In this document: positions 12,665-18,884 of the stretch, one piece after another
Numbering within the stretch: position 1 is the stretch's first letter
Layout of the letters: each line of letters opens with the position of its first letter
The notes under the pieces: generated by a model
Database searches by the model: none
What the model saw: the letters and a program-made list of their open reading frames with translations, nothing else
What the model was told of the DNA's origin: nothing
Source: a virus
IMG/VR virus record: IMGVR_UViG_3300031963_000984
Span: 1 to 22,722 of that record
Strand: one strand, 5' to 3'
DNA: 22,722 nt
Translations under genes and position numbers: made by a program

Positions 12665-12930
12665 CCAAAGATGACCTACATAACCTAGCTTCTGGGGTTG
12701 GAATGATCCGCACCGAGAGCGACCTCATAAAACCCCTTTGGACGGCCTCGGATAGCCAGTTAACCCGGATGCTTGAGATAGTGATCAGGGACGTTAAGCA
12801 GAGCGCCTCAGAGGTCATGGTGGGCGCAATTAAGAAGGCTGTCGCGTATGAAAGGGCTGAGTGCGCCAAAATTGCCGGGTACTCAAGCTCTGAGGCAGCT
12901 AAAGCTATACGGGAGAGGGAAGATGATTAG
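12661..12930 (+). CDS. 89-residue helical hypothetical protein
   Basis: A TTG start is proposed because it is coupled to the previous stop (TTGA) and follows AGAGG; no ATG lies near. The protein is soluble, helical and charged, with one Cys, and ends in an acidic REREDD. The segment KKAVAYERAECAKIAGYSSS resembles the helical tail of many short phage proteins with an AYERAECAKIA-type motif whose function is unknown. It overlaps the next gene by 8 bases. Confidence 0.6.
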   Translation: MTKDDLHNLASGVGMIRTESDLIKPLWTASDSQLTRMLEIVIRDVKQSASEVMVGAIKKAVAYERAECAKIAGYSSSEAAKAIREREDD

Positions 12931-13201
12931 GTTTCTAGTCCTACTTTTGGTTGCAACCCCGGCTTTTGCTCAGGTTTTTGTCATGCCCAACAAAGGCGGG
13001 GGAGAAATCACCCTGACCTCAAGACCCTGCGTGGTTAACAGCCAGACGGTAGAGGGACTAAGGGAAGGATACACATGGAGCCCATCGACCCCGTACCAGA
13101 AAGCCTGCTGGACGATTGTTGATGGTATGGTTCACGTTTTGTATCTTGATTCAAACACCCGTAGAGTGTATGCAATAGAGGACTTCCAGAGGAAACAATG
13201 A
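12923..13201 (+). CDS. secreted 92-residue hypothetical protein
   Basis: The ATG at 12923 follows a strong GGGAGAGGG ribosome site; an earlier in-frame ATG 25 codons upstream would bury the signal peptide. MIRFLVLLLVATPAFA is a clear Sec signal with AxA cleavage after residue 16. The mature 76 residues begin QVFVMPNKGGGEITLT and contain two Cys (36 and 62), a likely disulfide, and VHVLYLDSNTRRVYAIEDF. It should act in the periplasm or outside. It is followed with a 4-base overlap by a glycosyltransferase gene, so a role in altering the cell surface is possible but unproven. Confidence 0.65.
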   Translation: MIRFLVLLLVATPAFAQVFVMPNKGGGEITLTSRPCVVNSQTVEGLREGYTWSPSTPYQKACWTIVDGMVHVLYLDSNTRRVYAIEDFQRKQ

Positions 13202-13932
13202 CCAACGTGGCCGTGGTGACCTCAACAATCGGAAGAAAGACCCTGAAAGACTGTATCGAGAGCGTAAGAGCCCAGACCCGCAAGGCTACGCACTACGTCT
13301 TTATCCACGGTAAAAGATTTATTAACGCCAAAAATGAGGTCATCGAGATAGCTACCGATCCCGAGCCAGATGTGGTTTTTGTGCAGCTACCCTTTAATAA
13401 CGGGGGTAACGGGTTTGGGATGGCTCCCGTCTATGCGGCGGCTCCATACATAGTGAGTGAGGAAGTCATCTGCTATCTGGATGATGACAACCTATACGAC
13501 CCGCAACACATAGAAAAGAACGTAGGGTTTCTAGAGGAAGAGGGGCTAGATTGGTGTTATTCCCTACGCAGAATCATTGACCAAAAAGGTTACTATGTGT
13601 GCGATGATTTAACCGAGAGCCTTGGGATTTACAACAACTGCCACGCGACAAGACTTGTGGATAACTCATGTTTCATAGTGAAAACTAAGGTCGCTCAGAA
13701 ACATGGCCACGGCTGGATGCAACCGATTATTTCTGATCGCGGGTTTTTATTGGAGCTGATGACAAACGGACTGAAGTGCGGGGGGCTGGGGGAGACAACC
13801 GTCAGCTATCGAATAAGTGAAGATGGGTCAAACCCAGACGGTGCGAAATACTTTTTACATTGGAACGAAGTGCAGAAAAATAAATATCAGGGGTCATACC
13901 CTTGGATGAAGAGGACGGTGTTTCAGACATGA
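13198..13932 (+). CDS. family 2-like (GT-A) glycosyltransferase
   Basis: A 244-residue protein coupled to the previous gene. The N-terminus NVAVVTSTIGRKTLKDCIES is the nucleotide-sugar-binding start of GT2 enzymes, and CYLDDDNLYDP (92-102) supplies the metal-binding DxD-type motif, followed by SLRRII and a possible catalytic Asp at IISDRGFLLE (D180). There are no membrane segments, so it is cytosolic. It would transfer a sugar from an NDP-sugar; the acceptor may be phage DNA, a phage protein or host surface glycan. Its place amid early genes instead of tail genes favours a role during takeover. The stop overlaps the next ATG (ATGA). Confidence 0.8.
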   Translation: MTNVAVVTSTIGRKTLKDCIESVRAQTRKATHYVFIHGKRFINAKNEVIEIATDPEPDVVFVQLPFNNGGNGFGMAPVYAAAPYIVSEEVICYLDDDNLYDPQHIEKNVGFLEEEGLDWCYSLRRIIDQKGYYVCDDLTESLGIYNNCHATRLVDNSCFIVKTKVAQKHGHGWMQPIISDRGFLLELMTNGLKCGGLGETTVSYRISEDGSNPDGAKYFLHWNEVQKNKYQGSYPWMKRTVFQT

Positions 13933-14318
13933 CTGAATTTGATACGTTTTGGAAAGCCTACCCAAAAAAGGTAGCAAAAGGCGATGCTCGCAAGGCGTGG
14001 ACTACGACTGCGCGGATTCGCCCGCCAATGGAAGAGCTACTGAAAGCGGTAGAAAACCATTGTCAGAGCGATCAATGGCGCAAAAACGATGGCGAATTTA
14101 TCCCATATCCTGCGACCTATTTGCGTCAGGAACGCTGGTCGGATGAGCTAAAAGTTACCTTACCCGGAGTCGTAAATTCTCAGCCGTGGCATGAGAGCTG
14201 GCCCGGGATACAGGCCAAGGGTGCGGAGCTGGGGATATTTGAGTTCAATTTTTCTGGCCCGCAGGAATTCAGAGCTGCGGTGATCAAGGCCGCGAAAGAA
14301 GGTCTGAAGGCTGCATGA
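13929..14318 (+). CDS. replisome-organiser-like C-terminal domain protein
   Basis: A 129-residue protein starting at ATG 13929, which overlaps the previous stop. EFDTFWKAYPKKVAKGDARK (3-22) followed by AW, and GEFIPYPATYLRQERWSDEL (55-74), form the two-part signature usually found at the C-terminal end of phage replication initiation or helicase-loader proteins (FxxFWxxYPxK, then PxPATxLxxxRW). Here it stands alone, without the N-terminal winged-helix domain. It may recruit the host helicase to the phage origin. The non-coding hairpin region at 12209-12440 would be a natural origin. The assignment is by motif memory. Confidence 0.7.
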   Translation: MTEFDTFWKAYPKKVAKGDARKAWTTTARIRPPMEELLKAVENHCQSDQWRKNDGEFIPYPATYLRQERWSDELKVTLPGVVNSQPWHESWPGIQAKGAELGIFEFNFSGPQEFRAAVIKAAKEGLKAA

Positions 14319-14575
14319 CTTGTGAGCTTTGCCAGCAAAACTCTCCAATCTTTGAACTCAAGTGTTCAGGGTGTCGAGACCGGATGGTCATGGTGGAGGA
14401 CTGTAAGCTCATCAGGAAGTGGACTGCCCAGCAGATTGAAAAGGATCTGGGGTTTTTACCGGACTACAACAGGGAACCGAACTGCGGTTGCACCGAGTTC
14501 TGTATTAGAAAATCCCGCATCAAGAATGAACAACAAACTGACATCTTCCCAGAGAAAGCACCTCGCCGCCGTTAA
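14315..14575 (+). CDS. Cys-rich zinc-binding hypothetical protein
   Basis: An 86-residue protein coupled by ATGA to the gene before. CELC (3-6) and CSGC (17-20) make a probable zinc ribbon; further Cys follow at 30 and in NCGCTEFC (57-63). The C-terminus is basic (PRRR). It is probably a small nucleic-acid or protein-binding zinc protein. It overlaps the next gene by 50 bases in another frame. The family is not recognised. Confidence 0.65.
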   Translation: MTCELCQQNSPIFELKCSGCRDRMVMVEDCKLIRKWTAQQIEKDLGFLPDYNREPNCGCTEFCIRKSRIKNEQQTDIFPEKAPRRR

Positions 14576-14783
14576 GTCGTTGGAGTGCGGGGTCTGCGGA
14601 GCTACTGGCCCGTCAGACGCCCACCACATCGAGCAGGGGCTTCAATTTACCTGTATCCCTCTGTGTAAGGACTGCCATCAAGGGTCGTTTAACGGTATCC
14701 ACGGCCAGAAAAGGATATGGAACGTAATGAAAAAGACGGAAATGACGGTACTGAATGACACCATCGAAAAGCTCTTACGATAG
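14526..14783 (+). CDS. HNH nuclease, Ref-like (recombination enhancement) family candidate
   Basis: An 85-residue protein from ATG 14526; the open frame extends further upstream but that part is out of character and shadows the zinc-ribbon gene. ECGVCGATGPSDAHHIEQG has C21, C24 and the HH pair (33-34). LCKDCHQGSFNGIHG has C47, C50, H51 and H59. This Cys-His layout with the AHHI and C-H-GxxGIHG motifs resembles the Ref family, whose P1 member is a RecA-dependent DNA nuclease, as well as HNH enzymes in general. It is much shorter than P1 Ref (~186 residues), having only the catalytic core. The next gene is a junction resolvase. Confidence 0.75.
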   Translation: MNNKLTSSQRKHLAAVKSLECGVCGATGPSDAHHIEQGLQFTCIPLCKDCHQGSFNGIHGQKRIWNVMKKTEMTVLNDTIEKLLR

Positions 14784-15126
14784 GCTGACGCTCCCGTGGC
14801 CACCGAAAGAACTCAGCCTGAACTACTCTGGGCATTGGGCTCCGAGGGCCGCTGCGGTCAAAAAATACAGGTTTGCGGTCAAGATTTTGGCGTTGCAGGC
14901 CAAGTGGCAGATCCCCGAGGAAGGAAAAATCTATTTGGAGGTGGAGTTCTACCCACCAGACAGGCGACCGAGGGATAAGGACAACATGGTTGGTGCTTTC
15001 AAAGCTGGGCAGGATGGTCTTGCGGATGCTTGGAAGATCAACGATAAAAGGATTGATTGCTCATACAAGGTGAGTAGTCAGTTAGGCGGTATGGTGAAGG
15101 TCAAACTTTTAGGAGAAAAACCATGA
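14755..15126 (+). CDS. rusA: RusA-family Holliday junction resolvase
   Basis: A 123-residue protein whose ATG lies 29 bases inside the preceding gene. LPWPPKELSLNYSGHW (13-28) is the classic RusA N-terminal segment. FYPPDRRPRDKDNMVGAFK (65-83) gives the catalytic Asp cluster (D69, D74, D76), and GLADAWKINDKRID contains D91 and the conserved loop. RusA enzymes act as dimers cutting four-way junctions, here resolving branched replication or recombination DNA before packaging. Length is normal for the family. The stop overlaps the next ATG (ATGA). Confidence 0.88.
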   Translation: MTPSKSSYDRLTLPWPPKELSLNYSGHWAPRAAAVKKYRFAVKILALQAKWQIPEEGKIYLEVEFYPPDRRPRDKDNMVGAFKAGQDGLADAWKINDKRIDCSYKVSSQLGGMVKVKLLGEKP

Positions 15127-15251
15127 AAAAGGTAATTGCAGCAGGTCTATTTATTTTCGCTAACGTAGCTTTCGCAGCTTGCCCACCGTATGCACCGTAT
15201 GGATGTCAGCAGACTGCGAGCGGCAAGATGCTCTGCGGTTGCGGGCGATAG
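15123..15251 (+). CDS. 42-residue secreted Cys-rich peptide
   Basis: A very short gene with strong ribosome site AGGAG and ATGA coupling to rusA. MKKVIAAGLFIFANVAFA is a textbook Sec signal ending in AFA (cleavage after residue 18). The predicted mature peptide is only 24 residues and starts ACPPYAPYGCQQ. Its four Cys (20, 28, 38, 40 of the precursor) could make two disulfides. Related sec-signal plus short Cys-rich peptides occur in many phages without known function. It should reach the periplasm. Possible roles are envelope modification or exclusion of other phages; nothing in the sequence decides. Confidence 0.65.
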   Translation: MKKVIAAGLFIFANVAFAACPPYAPYGCQQTASGKMLCGCGR

Positions 15252-15274
15252 AATAGGGTCGGGGGCGGCACGAA

Positions 15275-15607
15275 ATGAATGCAAGTGAGATTCAGGTTGT
15301 GGTACACCCGCCCCCACAAGAAACCGTTTATAATAAGGCGATGGAACGCAAACCGCTTACACGCCGACCCTATCTCTCAAGGGATATCCTGAGGGTATTG
15401 AAAAGATTTCCTAACCTTACGCGCAGGGAAATCGCAGTTAAAGTCCATGCAAAGAATCACTCGGTCAAAGCAGTTTTATTTAAGCTGGTAGCTGCGGGCA
15501 AAATCGATTGCGCCAAGGGTAAGAACACCACCGCAAAAACAGGCCCACGGATGGTCAACGTCTATTGCCTGAATCAACAACCAGAGGCAGAATTACATCA
15601 TGGGTGA
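15275..15607 (+). CDS. winged-helix DNA-binding protein candidate
   Basis: A 110-residue frame from ATG 15275; an in-frame ATG at 15341 (MERKPLTRRP) is an equally possible start and would remove a non-conserved-looking leader. Residues ~34-75 (LSRDILRVLKRFPNLTRREI, then VHAKNHSVKAVLFKLVAAGK) have the helix-turn-helix pattern of a winged-helix domain, with KIDCAKG as the wing. The protein is strongly basic. It is probably a transcription regulator in the middle of the rightward operon. It overlaps the next gene by 8 bases. Confidence 0.6.
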   Translation: MNASEIQVVVHPPPQETVYNKAMERKPLTRRPYLSRDILRVLKRFPNLTRREIAVKVHAKNHSVKAVLFKLVAAGKIDCAKGKNTTAKTGPRMVNVYCLNQQPEAELHHG

Positions 15608-15956
15608 CATGGAAGCATTCGCGCAGACGTTGCTACATTCAGCGACTTGCGCTCATATTCAGCATTGGCAGACCAAGAGTTATGCCCAGCACAAGGCTTT
15701 GCAGAAGTATTACGAGGCCATGCCCGGGCTGGTGGATGACTTGGTCGAGACCTACATGGGCAAAAACGGCATCGTGGGGAACTTTGAGCCAGAGTTTGAG
15801 ATAGAAAAAGACCCCCTGAAATACATGAAGGCTATGCAGGAGTATGTCGAGGAGACCCGTACCGACTTACCTAAAGACTCAGAGATCCAGAACCTAGTCG
15901 ACACCATCATGGATCTAATTAACGCCACGATTTACAAGCTAGAGAACCTAAAGTGA
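15600..15956 (+). CDS. Dps/ferritin-like helical protein (DUF5856-like)
   Basis: A 118-residue, all-helical protein. LLHSATCAHIQHWQTKSYAQHKAL (split here as LLHSATCAHIQHW and TKSYAQHKAL, residues 11-34) has His at 13, 19, 22 and 31, like the HW..H pattern of Dps proteins, and is followed by PGLVDDLVETYMG. Phage proteins of this type are usually filed as DUF5856 and resemble a ferritin-like bundle. Dps proteins oxidise iron and bind DNA, but whether this short version keeps a ferroxidase site cannot be told here. The stop overlaps the next start (GTGA). Confidence 0.65.
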   Translation: MGDMEAFAQTLLHSATCAHIQHWQTKSYAQHKALQKYYEAMPGLVDDLVETYMGKNGIVGNFEPEFEIEKDPLKYMKAMQEYVEETRTDLPKDSEIQNLVDTIMDLINATIYKLENLK

Positions 15957-16138
15957 ATTGTGAGACCTGTAAGTTTTTTCAGGCGTCAGGAAAGTTTGGT
16001 ATGTGCCAGCGTTACCCCGAATACGTTATGAAGCAGGCTGGTATGTGGTGCGGGGAGTATCAAAATAAGCAGGAAGCAGTCGTGGACATAGAACCTAAAA
16101 AAAGAGGGAGACCACCGAGTGATAAAGCCGTTGCGTGA
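15953..16138 (+). CDS. four-Cys small protein with AT-hook-like tail
   Basis: A 61-residue protein from a GTG coupled to the previous stop. CETCKFF (3-9), MCQRYPEY (17-24) and WCGEY (32-36) place four Cys as CxxC, C, C, a layout common in small phage and prophage metal-binding proteins. The tail KKRGRPPSDK (49-58) is an AT-hook-like minor-groove DNA-binding motif. The combination suggests a DNA-associated zinc (or iron-sulfur) protein. It overlaps the GroES-like gene by 20 bases. Confidence 0.65.
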   Translation: MNCETCKFFQASGKFGMCQRYPEYVMKQAGMWCGEYQNKQEAVVDIEPKKRGRPPSDKAVA

Positions 16139-16421
16139 CCGGATCGTTGTAAAACCTTTTGAGCGCCAAAAGAGTGCGGTGCTAGAGGTAATCATGCGGG
16201 AAAACCCGAACATGGGCGAGGTGGTTGCGGTAGGGCCGGGAGAGTACGACAAGAAAGGTCGGCTGGTTCCTAACCCTGCGAAGGTCGGTGACAAGATCCG
16301 CTACGGGACGACAGGCGAATATCTTACGTTTCAGCAGTATGAGGAAAACGGCGAGAATTACCTGATAATGAGCTGGAAGGACGTTTGCTGGGTGGACGAA
16401 AATGGCAAAAACTACCAATAA
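16119..16421 (+). CDS. GroES-like co-chaperonin (Cpn10)
   Basis: A 100-residue protein with GTG start after GAGGGAGA. MIKPLRDRIVVKPFERQKSA matches the GroES N-terminus, and MGEVVAVGPGEYDKKGRLVP, AKVGDKIRYG and NYLIMSWKDVCWV follow in the normal order of the beta-barrel. The mobile loop region (about 17-32) differs: instead of GGIVL it reads VLEVIMRENP, so contact with GroEL is likely modified. No GroEL gene is seen in the window, so it would act with the host chaperonin, as T4 gp31 does for its capsid protein. It overlaps both neighbours by 20 bases. Confidence 0.85.
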   Translation: MIKPLRDRIVVKPFERQKSAVLEVIMRENPNMGEVVAVGPGEYDKKGRLVPNPAKVGDKIRYGTTGEYLTFQQYEENGENYLIMSWKDVCWVDENGKNYQ

Positions 16422-16686
16422 ACCCATTCCCAAGACGACTGTCGGTAAGGGAAAGAACTACAAACCTACCGAGCAGGGTGCGGGAATGACCGCAAAAGGA
16501 AGGGCCGAATACAATGCAAAAAATAATTCAAACCTTAAAGCTCCAGCTCCAAACCCTAAAACAAAAGCTGACGCAGCTCGCAAAAAAAGTTTTTGCGCGA
16601 GGATGAGCGGGATGCCCGGGCCGATGAAGGACGAAAAAGGTCGCCCGACTAGGAAAGCCGCGAGCCTTAAAAACTGGAACTGCTAA
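16402..16686 (+). CDS. basic 94-residue phage protein of unknown function
   Basis: A lysine-rich, low-complexity protein beginning MAKTTNKPIPKTTVGKGKNY and ending in KKSFCARMSGMPGPMKDEKG, RPTRKAASLKNWNC, an ending I recognise as conserved in environmental podovirus proteins of unknown function. It has two Cys, in SFCAR and at the last residue. The charge suggests nucleic-acid binding, or packaging inside the virion with DNA. It overlaps the GroES-like gene by 20 bases; its stop shares a base with the next start. Confidence 0.7.
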   Translation: MAKTTNKPIPKTTVGKGKNYKPTEQGAGMTAKGRAEYNAKNNSNLKAPAPNPKTKADAARKKSFCARMSGMPGPMKDEKGRPTRKAASLKNWNC

Positions 16687-16847
16687 TGAATGAGCAAGCT
16701 ATACAAGCACGAATTGCGGAACTTAATCAGGAACGTGCGAAGGCCATCACAGCTATTCAGACTCTGGATGGAGCGATTGCGGACTGCCATTGGTGGCTCC
16801 AAAGAATCCAAGCAGATACCGTCAAACTTAACGAAGGGAGCGAATGA
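16686..16847 (+). CDS. 53-residue helical protein
   Basis: ATG 16686 overlaps the previous stop (TAATG) and TGA 16845-16847 overlaps the next start. It encodes MNEQAIQARIAELNQERAKA followed by a helical stretch with CHWWLQR and a KLNEGSE end, an amphipathic coiled-coil-like helix pair. A longer frame in another phase covers this region, but coupling and protein character favour this one. Function unknown. Confidence 0.65.
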   Translation: MNEQAIQARIAELNQERAKAITAIQTLDGAIADCHWWLQRIQADTVKLNEGSE

Positions 16848-17014
16848 TGGCTACCAAACCCGGTCTCTACGCCAACATCCACGCAAAACGCGAGCGGATC
16901 GAGCGCCAGAAGGCGGCAGGCAAGACCCCAGAGAAGATGCGAACCCCCGGGTCAAAGGGAGCGCCGACCGCAAAGTCGTTCAAAGAGTCAGCCAAAACCG
17001 CAAAGAAGAGGTAA
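16847..17014 (+). CDS. 55-residue basic protein (MATKPGLYANIHAKR family)
   Basis: The start at 16847 follows GGGAG and a coupled stop; an ATG one codon earlier is also possible. The sequence MATKPGLYANIHAKRERIER and the ending with PGSKGAPTAKSFKESAKTA match a very conserved small basic protein found in many podoviruses and T7-like phages, function unknown. The charge and brevity suggest nucleic-acid association. Confidence 0.75.
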   Translation: MATKPGLYANIHAKRERIERQKAAGKTPEKMRTPGSKGAPTAKSFKESAKTAKKR

Positions 17015-17016
17015 AA

Positions 17017-17163
17017 ATGCTCAAGAAATCTACGTCTGAGAAGGCATTTAAGTCCAACATCAAGACCGAAATGAAGTCTGGCAAACCTCAGAAGCAGGCC
17101 GTTGCGATTGCATACGCAGTTAAGCGCGAAGCTGCTAAAAAGGGTAGCAAAGGCAAGAAATAA
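17017..17163 (+). CDS. 48-residue basic protein (DUF6496-like)
   Basis: ATG 17017 is preceded by AAGAGG. MLKKSTSEKAFKSNIKTEMK with SGKPQKQAVAIAYAVKREA is the conserved core of a small phage protein family (DUF6496-like) of unknown role that often neighbours the preceding basic protein. The Lys-rich tail ends KKGSKGKK. Its stop overlaps the next start by one base (TAATG). Confidence 0.75.
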   Translation: MLKKSTSEKAFKSNIKTEMKSGKPQKQAVAIAYAVKREAAKKGSKGKK

Positions 17164-18605
17164 TGCCGACTCTTGCGGATCTTTTTAATTTAGATCCAAA
17201 CGTAGAGCGGCTAACCCTACTGCCCCGCCTGCGGGGTTCTCTGCCATCTGACCCGGGCTCAGAGCTAAAGGGCTCTGTAATGCTCAAGGGTACAGGCATG
17301 GAGAGCCGGTATATGCCGGACGTCATAGCCCCGAAGGTTCTGTACGACTTTATCCGAGCTGTGAAGGCTCCGGGCCGAGCTGCGCGGGGTGAGGCGTTGG
17401 ACGAAGAAGAGGCGCTGAACACGGCCCTAAATATATTTGGCGGCGGTCTGGCCACAAGCGGTGGGACGCCGTTAGGGTCGCTTGGGATGGGCGCTCGGGT
17501 AGGTGGGAAAACCATCCGCGAACTTTTATACGGGGATAAGCCAAATCTGACGCCTGCGGAAAAGTCAGCCATTACTAAATTTGAGAAAGAACTTAAAGTT
17601 CCGGCGGTTAGGCGGCGCGAGGAAATGCGGGCTGGAGGCCAGACAGTAGCCGTCCCAACACCCGGACTTACCACAATTAGTGAGATTGCGTTCAATCCTG
17701 AAAAGCTGGTTGGCAAAGTTTTAGTTCCCGTATTTGGGGATACGTCTGCCATAGGAAAAGATGTCTCACAAATCAGGGGCGTACCCCTCACAAAACCCGT
17801 AACCCAACAGGGTGGCTTTCATTACCCTCTTGTTAAATCTAACGTAGCTGAAGAAATAGCCTATGCGTCTGAGCCAACCGCAGCGGTAAACAAAATTAGA
17901 AATTTTGAAAAGTTTGCAGATGACGATGTCTTAGGGGTGTTTTTGGCTGGGGGGCCACGATCAATAGACTTTAGCCACCATCAAGCCCAAGGGCTAGTGC
18001 GGCAACTAGAGGCTTTGCAGCCCTCCGCTGGAGCGGTGAAAGATTTTGATCGCAGTCTGCGCGAATTTTCGGTGATTAAAAAAGATTCCGAAGGGAAAAG
18101 CATCAAGACTTACCCTTTTAAGAACCTATCGACCAGCATTATTTCGCCAGAAATGGAAATTTTGATGTCGGAAAGAACGACCAAGGATTTCACTCCCGGC
18201 CAACTGCGGACAGCAATCTCCCAACTTATGTATAAAGACAGGTTTCAAAAACAAGGTTTTCCGGTCTATGACGATGCGTTAGAGGCTTTTGTAGATCCGA
18301 GGCTTCAAAAAGGATTTATGGGGCAAACGATTTTTCAAGCACTTCCCGGTAGAGGGATTCAGACCCCCTCTTATACGCACCAATCATATTCAGCCGGTAT
18401 CCCCGGTAGGTATTTAGGCGGTTTACAGAGCCAAAGTGGCAACCTCGGCGTTCCTGCGGATTTATTGTTTTCCCAGTTATTTGCCAAAAACCGAGCTGCG
18501 GGCAAATCGGATGACGCTACGTTTACCTCCATGATGAAGTCCCACCAAGGCGAAAAGTTTACTGAGCAAGCCCTTGACCCGCTGATGAGGTTTTTAGGTT
18601 ACTGA
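17163..18605 (+). CDS. 480-residue protein with large-polyvalent-protein-like segment
   Basis: The start is coupled to the previous stop. Residues ~1-130 include a Gly-rich segment (IFGGGLATSGGTPLGSLGMG). The segment KVLVPVFGDTSAIGKDVSQI and RGVPLTKPVTQQGGFHYPL (~185-223) matches the pattern of domains found in very large phage polyvalent proteins (a G-D-x-S/T strand, then GVPL..PV..QGG). The rest is mixed alpha/beta without a catalytic motif I can name. Polyvalent proteins are usually injected with the DNA to counter host defences; whether this short version is in the virion is unknown. It lies after a run of basic miniproteins and before the terminase genes. The last 47 bases overlap a gene on the other strand. 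Confidence 0.6.
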   Translation: MPTLADLFNLDPNVERLTLLPRLRGSLPSDPGSELKGSVMLKGTGMESRYMPDVIAPKVLYDFIRAVKAPGRAARGEALDEEEALNTALNIFGGGLATSGGTPLGSLGMGARVGGKTIRELLYGDKPNLTPAEKSAITKFEKELKVPAVRRREEMRAGGQTVAVPTPGLTTISEIAFNPEKLVGKVLVPVFGDTSAIGKDVSQIRGVPLTKPVTQQGGFHYPLVKSNVAEEIAYASEPTAAVNKIRNFEKFADDDVLGVFLAGGPRSIDFSHHQAQGLVRQLEALQPSAGAVKDFDRSLREFSVIKKDSEGKSIKTYPFKNLSTSIISPEMEILMSERTTKDFTPGQLRTAISQLMYKDRFQKQGFPVYDDALEAFVDPRLQKGFMGQTIFQALPGRGIQTPSYTHQSYSAGIPGRYLGGLQSQSGNLGVPADLLFSQLFAKNRAAGKSDDATFTSMMKSHQGEKFTEQALDPLMRFLGY

Positions 18606-18771
18606 CCACGCGGACTAAGAACTGATGCTCGCGCATAAGCTCATTGATGGTATCGGTAACGAACTCCAGCTTCTGTGCGTCAGTCAGACCAAGATAGTCT
18701 CGATCCCATTTAACGTAGCCAGAACGAGAATCAGGATTAAAGCCGCAGTATGCAATTATCTTTTTTGACAT
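18559..18771 (-). CDS. lone leftward 70-residue protein
   Basis: Read against its neighbours, with a perfect-looking ribosome site (CGGAGG, 8 bases before ATG), which supports it as real. MSKKIIAYCGFNPDSRSGYV looks like a short beta strand start, then KWDRDYLGLTDAQKLEFVTD and a helical end. Its last 47 bases run into the 3' end of the 480-residue gene in antisense. No clear promoter is seen in the 113 bases upstream (18772-18884). Function unknown. Confidence 0.65.
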   Translation of the reverse strand: MSKKIIAYCGFNPDSRSGYVKWDRDYLGLTDAQKLEFVTDTINELMREHQFLVRVVSNLKTSSAGQGLAQ

Positions 18772-18884
18772 GGTAAGCCTCCGAAAGAATAGATAAACAG
18801 GTTACTACGAAAAGGTTGCAGACTCAAGACAAACAGTTCACAATTCCACGCTACACAAGGAAGTTATAGATTGAGCTAATCGAT

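Noticed and set aside
14322-14525. Upstream extension of the Ref-like frame.
   Set aside because: It covers the zinc-ribbon gene in another phase and is Ser/Arg-rich without domain features; the Cys-His core begins after ATG 14526.
15325-15345. TATAAT-like box before the alternative start at 15341.
   Set aside because: No -35 box at a suitable distance, and it lies inside an open frame.
16690-17016. N-terminal two thirds of a 157-codon frame ending at 17163.
   Set aside because: Only the last 48 codons (from 17017, with their own ribosome site) look real; the rest shadows two coupled small genes at 16686 and 16847 in other frames.
18772-18884. Promoter for the terminase operon in the 113-base gap (TTGCAG, 17 bases, CACAAT).
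   Set aside because: Only three and four matches to consensus; too weak to claim.
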